From contig OX467086.1 of the NCBI GenBank assembly GCA_950106755.1, positions 32,692,001 to 32,756,000 on the forward strand: a stretch of DNA of 64,000 nt. Reading direction: 5' to 3'. How positions within the stretch are numbered: position 1 is the stretch's first letter; each line of letters starts with the position of its first letter. This DNA is from Climacium dendroides. Its lineage: Eukaryota > Streptophyta > Bryopsida > Hypnales > Climaciaceae. This document shows, piece after piece, positions 59,484 through 64,000 of this stretch. The translations under genes were made by a program, and so were the position numbers. The notes beneath the pieces are model-generated. The model had not been told where the DNA came from and did not search any database. It was given only the letters and a program-made list of their open reading frames with translations.

Positions 59484-60934
59484 TCAGGAGTAGAGAATAG
59501 CTTTCGTAGATGGATTCATCAAGGATTTCATCAAGACATTGATCGGGACGAACACAGCAGCCTCGGCGCTTCGCTTCACCCCCGACATGAGTTGCGGCAA
59601 GCACATATTCACTCGTTCATACAATTCTTTCGTTCTCTTGCTCGCATTCTTTCCGCATTCCATCTCGCTCACGAGCTCCGGCGTAGACTCCGCGGCGCTT
59701 AGTGAGGAAACATGAATCCCCTTCAAACGGCCGTGGTCGTCCACCAGGACCGCTCCTGAGCTTTCCGGAAACGACCGGTAGTCCGCGAGCGCCTGCTTCC
59801 ACCCAGAGAAGCAGACATTCCCCGTGAACACGGCTGGAAACTCGAGCTCTTTCAGGGTTACATGCTTGATGTGTGAGAGAGCCTCCTCCACCATGAGCTT
59901 GGGAAACCCTAGGCAGTGCACGGTGTCGCCGACGGCAATGCCGCTGGCGGGATGGAGAAACTTGGGGAAATTGAACTCGAAGGGAGGTAATGGCGCCGCG
60001 ATGAACACGTCCAACTCCTCGTTGTAGATGAGAATCTTCGCTGGAAAACATGGTTGCTTGTCGTGGTTTGTGTATTTGATGTAGACGTCGTACCGACGGG
60101 GATGCTTCCATGCTTTCTTTACCGCGTGAAATGCACCGATGGACTCGCCCTTCGCGCCCACTAATCCTACTGTGCCTGTGCAGTCGTCAACACAGATGTC
60201 TTGCAGCTTCTTTGGAAGTACGAACACTCTTCCTACGAAGGGGATTACACCCTCCAGAAACATGTCAGAGTTCCTGTTGTAGAACGCTCTCGGGGTCTTC
60301 TCTGTCCTCGGCCGGTCTGTGAAATCAATTTCACTCTCAATTCAGCATCGTTGATTAAACCCTAATAATTCAGCATTGATTGGTGGTTATACCCGAAAGG
60401 GCCAAGAAGCACAAAGTTGGTTTTCATTATATTTTCTTAGCAGTTTGGATGGATCCTTTCTTGTGTCCAATTTTATTTTTTTATTGGCCTACAGATGGGA
60501 ATGTTCTTCATTGATTCTATTGATACAAAATTTGATCCCTTCAGAGTTCTAATTTTCCCAATGCGATCAATGGAGTTGGTTATTTCAGAACCATGGAATC
60601 GTAATGTAGAGCCCGAGACATTTTGCGGCACTTGCGAAAGGGAGTAGGGGAGACGAATATCACCTTTCATTGGAGGCTGATCGGGTTTCGGTCTCTTCCA
60701 CAGTGTCTTGCACAGGATCTGGGATGCTCGGACACGAATCAACGGGCCATCCAACAAATCGTCGTTATCGAGAGTGACGAACTCACCTGCTCGGTCCACT
60801 TCTACACAAAAACTCTTCCCTGCTGCGATCCCACATTGGCGCAACCTCTCCTTGAGCTCGCGGAATGTCGGATGCGCCTTGTTCCACTCAATCTTCTTGC
60901 TTTCCTGTGGCAACTCTACCTCTATCTCCAGCAT
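59484..60934 (-). CDS. Ubiquitin/PB1-like plus trypsin-like domain protein, 2 exons
   Basis: Minus-strand exons 60934-60664 and 60316-59484 join (G|AC) to 367 aa; the junction reads PKPDQPPMK-DRPRTEKTPRA. Residues 1-72 look like a beta-grasp domain: a strand LEIEVEL, a helix TFRELKERLRQ, a strand SFCVEVD and LDNDDLLDGP. Residues 110-300 fit a DegP/trypsin fold: His154 in GAFHAVKKA, Asp193 in NEELDVFIA, AVGDTVHCLGFP as the usual glycine turn, and Ser277 in ESSGAVLVDDHGRLKGIH. The family GNSGGP box is altered (Glu and Ala replace two glycines), so activity is uncertain. No signal peptide or membrane segment is seen, so an intracellular location is inferred. I do not recognise a named family. 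The two-domain plan loosely recalls Crinkler-type effectors with a ubiquitin-like header, or stress-type proteases. Codon use is GC-rich compared with the surroundings. Confidence 0.8.
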
Positions 60935-62183
60935 GCTTCTTTAACGCCTTGAGGTTCCTGGTTTCTTCAACAGTAATCGTGTCATGGCAACTTGACAACC
61001 TGTGCAGATGAAGCACTACCTATTCTCCACCTCTCCTTTACGCTTTTTGATTGCTCTCAGAAGCAAAATCAGAACAAGGGATGACTAATCAGTGGCATGA
61101 ATCTTTATCAGGTGCTGGTGTTCACTATCTCCAACATATCATCCCGAAGCTTCTTACAACCTTAAGACTGTAATCATGTCATGTCTACTTGGCACCTTAA
61201 AACCACGAATCCTTGATCCCTTTAGAGTCCGAACCTATTTTTCTCTCTTCTATTGCTTTAGATCGCAAAAGCTAAATCGAAATTACGCATGACTTGTCTC
61301 AACCGTAGCATTCATCTGCACCAGGTTGGATGTGTCGCCAGTCACACATGGCGCAGAGAAGGTCGAAGGAAGGTCAGTAATTGGAGATTTGATAACTTGT
61401 AGACTTGTTGCACCTTGGTTATCAAACGGCACGAAAGGGTAAGTCATTCTGGTCTCACTTGATTTTGAAACCTTTAGAAATGATGTGGAACAAGAGTCAT
61501 CCAGGTGCCATTTCGGGGGTACGAAAAGGTCGATGTGCCGTCATTCGCAGTGATGAGTTGTTCATCACGTCTTTACCCTAAAAGACGAGATTTCTTGGAT
61601 TTGAAGTGACCAATTTGATTGCTCGTAATGTGAAAGAATATACATCAACCAGAGTCATTCTTTTCAAACACCAAAATCAGTGAAGAATATTGCATGTGCT
61701 GGTCAAAAAGATAGTTCCCATATGACGCACTCAAAAATGTCAAAAAAATAATGAGGCCCACAGTGGACTTCTAATTCCTTCTGAGGAGTAAGAAAGGATG
61801 ACTTTCTTGCGGCATTTGTAGGGATCTGACAAACACACCTACATATCCTGATGTTCCAGCACGAACGTAGCAAAGTTCAAGCCAAAAGAGTAGACACAAG
61901 AGGTGATCTATTTGATAGACTGAATATTCACAAGTTCTTAACGGAAAATGAGGTTACAACACAAATTTCCAGTGATGGGGTATTGAAAATTTCCTCAATT
62001 GATTAGTTCATACGCATATACAATGCCAACGGGCAGATTGGTACGATTCCAGTACCAAACTGCTCGCGAGCACAATGGTCGAGATCCAAAAGGAATGAAA
62101 TTGAGGACTCAGAGATTCACAATGGTGTTTCTGGGCACTATCAACCTCTGTACATTCGCAGGACGATCTAACCTCTCAAGTGC
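60935..62183. other. Intergenic between protease gene and Lhcb5
   Basis: The right part should be the Lhcb5 3' UTR and the left part the protease-gene promoter (both genes are on the minus strand). Composition is moderate, unlike the repeat deserts. No open frame with a domain, RNA gene or transposon terminus was found. Confidence 0.45.
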
Positions 62184-64000
62184 TTATAGGCTGGGAAGGC
62201 GCTCTGCCGATCCTTGGATGACGGTCAACAAGTTGTTTCCGAAGGGATCGCTCAAGTGGGCCGCCAAATTCTCGACGGGTCCCTCGCCAGTAACGTAGGC
62301 CTGGATGAAGAATCCGAGCATGGAGAACATAGCCAGCCTTCCGTTCTTGATCTCCTTCACCTTCAACAAAGCGAACTGGTCGGGGTCGTCGGCAAGGCCG
62401 AGGGGGTCGAATGCACCGCCTGGGTGAAGCCTGTCCAAGTCCTGAAGTTCACAATTCCGGAAGTTCAGCGTTGGCGTCTTCTTTTTCAATGGCTGATATT
62501 GAAATGAAATAGGAGAAATAGACTTGGTAAGTGAACCTACCGATCCCAATGGAGACTTGTTGGTCGACCTGTAGTATTCGGCTCCTCCAACCAGAATAAC
62601 CTCGGCAATAACAGCCGCTGCTAGGTTCAAGGGGACGTCGGCTCCGAAATACTTGATGGTATCACCTTCGAGCAACACGGCTCCGGTCTGGCAATAGAAT
62701 CAATCAAAAATTGAATCTCCAAATTTGCTTAAATATGAAATTCATCGGCTCGCCATGCATTTTGTGAAGATCCAGGATGTGATGAAATCATTAAGCAATT
62801 AAGTAAACCAGTGAACTATGGCGTTCAATTTGGACATTAAACTCGCTTACCTTGAACCACACAGCCTCAGGACCGCACACAGCACCGAACTTGTTGAATG
62901 CCTCAGGAAGAACAAAGCCAGCGGCTCCCAACATGGCCCATCGACCGTGGATAAGCTCATACGCTTGGTACCTGCAAGACACGAATGAGAGAAGAGTCGA
63001 GAACACAAGGACTAAATGACAGAACGGAGTCATAGTGAATGTAAAGAAAAGTGTCTGGACGAATTACTTGTCGAAGTCTTGTGGCTTCTTGCTCAAACCG
63101 AAAGGATCATATCCGTAGCTGCAGCATACGTAACACAGCAGCCTCATCGTCAGAGGAATTCTCACTTTGTACACATTGGAAATCCAACCCGACCAAAACC
63201 CGCAATTATGCGAAAAGCATATTCACATCATACATTCTCTCAGGGGCTACTAAAATCACTGTGTTAAATTTGACTTTAGATGGAGAAGGTCACTTGTGTT
63301 GTTTGTAATTATTATGGGCCCTGAATTCCCTCTGTAAAGTAAAATCTAATCCAAAACATGGAAAGCATCTGACATTTCCATAATGTCAAAAATGATACTA
63401 ATAACATCTAACTATTGAAAAGATTTCAGAGTCCATAAAATTACTTACTCTCCGGCAACCTCTCCGGTCAGATACGCAGGGATTTCATCTTTGGACAGAA
63501 GCCCTTCCGGCAAGTAAATCCTCCTGTCAGGACCTGCATTATTCACAACAACAAATAAAAACATGTCCACACCACGTACAACCCCAAACAACCACATGCA
63601 CATCCCCTAGCCACACAGAATCCACACAGAATAATCAAAATTCCAATTCCAAATCCAAATCCAAAATGAAACAAGCTTCCCAAGAGAATTACAGCCAAAG
63701 ATCTCACACCAATTCCGTCAAGGCTCAAGGTCTCGTATCCCAAATTGACGAAAAAACTCACCATACCACTTGGCCAATTCCTCATTGCTAGCCACATTGA
63801 CCTGCTTCGTGGCTTTCTTCGCCACAGAAGCCACCTTCTTCACCGGCACTGGGGCCGACTTCTTGGTCACAGCGGCGGCCTTCTTGATGGGAGCGGGCGC
63901 CTTCTTCGCCACCTCCTTGCCGCGCTTGAAAAGAGCCACAACGCCGGGTTGCTGTTGCTGCTGTTGGCGAGCGACGATGTCGCGCTTGGAGCTCAGTGCG
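62184..64000 (-). CDS. Lhcb5: CP26 minor light-harvesting antenna (Lhcb5), start off the window
   Basis: Minus-strand exons 64000-63762 (open at the edge), 63533-63449, 63118-63068, 62971-62851, 62687-62541 and 62441-62184 join in phase to 299 visible residues. CP26 binds chlorophyll a/b and xanthophylls in the thylakoid and links LHCII trimers to photosystem II. Diagnostic CP26 segments: [36 protein letters not shown], helix B with [47 protein letters not shown], helix A with [20 protein letters not shown], and [19 protein letters not shown]. The chloroplast transit peptide is mostly outside the window; a Gln-rich segment precedes [10 protein letters not shown], the likely mature N-terminus. 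Between that and LAKWYGP there are about 30 more residues than in Arabidopsis, rich in Lys, Ala, Pro and Val. Intron 5 (62442-62540) is 99 nt with no in-frame stop. Confidence 0.96.

Overview
The window is nuclear DNA of a streptophyte plant, almost certainly a land plant. It carries spliced genes with GT-AG introns of about 100-1000 bp, a CP26 antenna gene and a TAA/TAR auxin-biosynthesis gene. The genes lie in long AT-rich stretches packed with decayed DNA transposons. I cannot name the species. The wide intergenic repeats combined with moderate introns would fit a bryophyte or another non-seed plant, but that is inference only.

Five protein genes are supported by exon-by-exon reading with matching splice phases: (1) 134-3194 (+), a tryptophan aminotransferase (TAA/TAR), 5 exons, about 413 aa; (2) 28143-31449 (+), an acireductone dioxygenase of the methionine salvage cycle, 7 exons, about 211 aa; (3) 40513-45137 (-), an NCL-type Na+/Ca2+ exchanger with central EF-hands, 7 exons, about 603 aa; (4) 59484-60934 (-), a 2-exon, 367-aa protein joining an N-terminal ubiquitin/PB1-like domain to a trypsin/DegP-like domain with an apparently intact His-Asp-Ser triad; (5) 62184 to the right edge (-), Lhcb5/CP26, lacking its start. 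They do not form a functional cluster, although gene 4 has two decayed relatives of its 3' end just downstream.

The rest is mostly mobile DNA. From about 6 to 22 kb there is a MITE family beginning CATTAGGAAAA, a compact GC-rich hairpin, large inverted and tandem repeats, a MITE carrying a 26-bp perfect palindrome, and several elements bounded by TTAA with CCC...GGG inverted termini, a piggyBac-like signature. At 23.4-25.9 kb lies a decayed PIF/Harbinger element with divergent transposase and Myb/SANT-like genes, followed by a 240-bp foldback. At 38-39.5, 46.5-47.4 and 58.2-58.9 kb there are four Helitron-like non-autonomous elements. At 52.26-55.39 kb a 3.1-kb insertion interrupts an older repeat. 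A 200-N assembly gap sits at 35606-35805.

Most interesting are the TTAA/CCC element group, the ubiquitin-like plus protease gene family with its pseudogene tails, the Helitron-like family, the long foldback, and the lysine-rich N-terminal extension of CP26.
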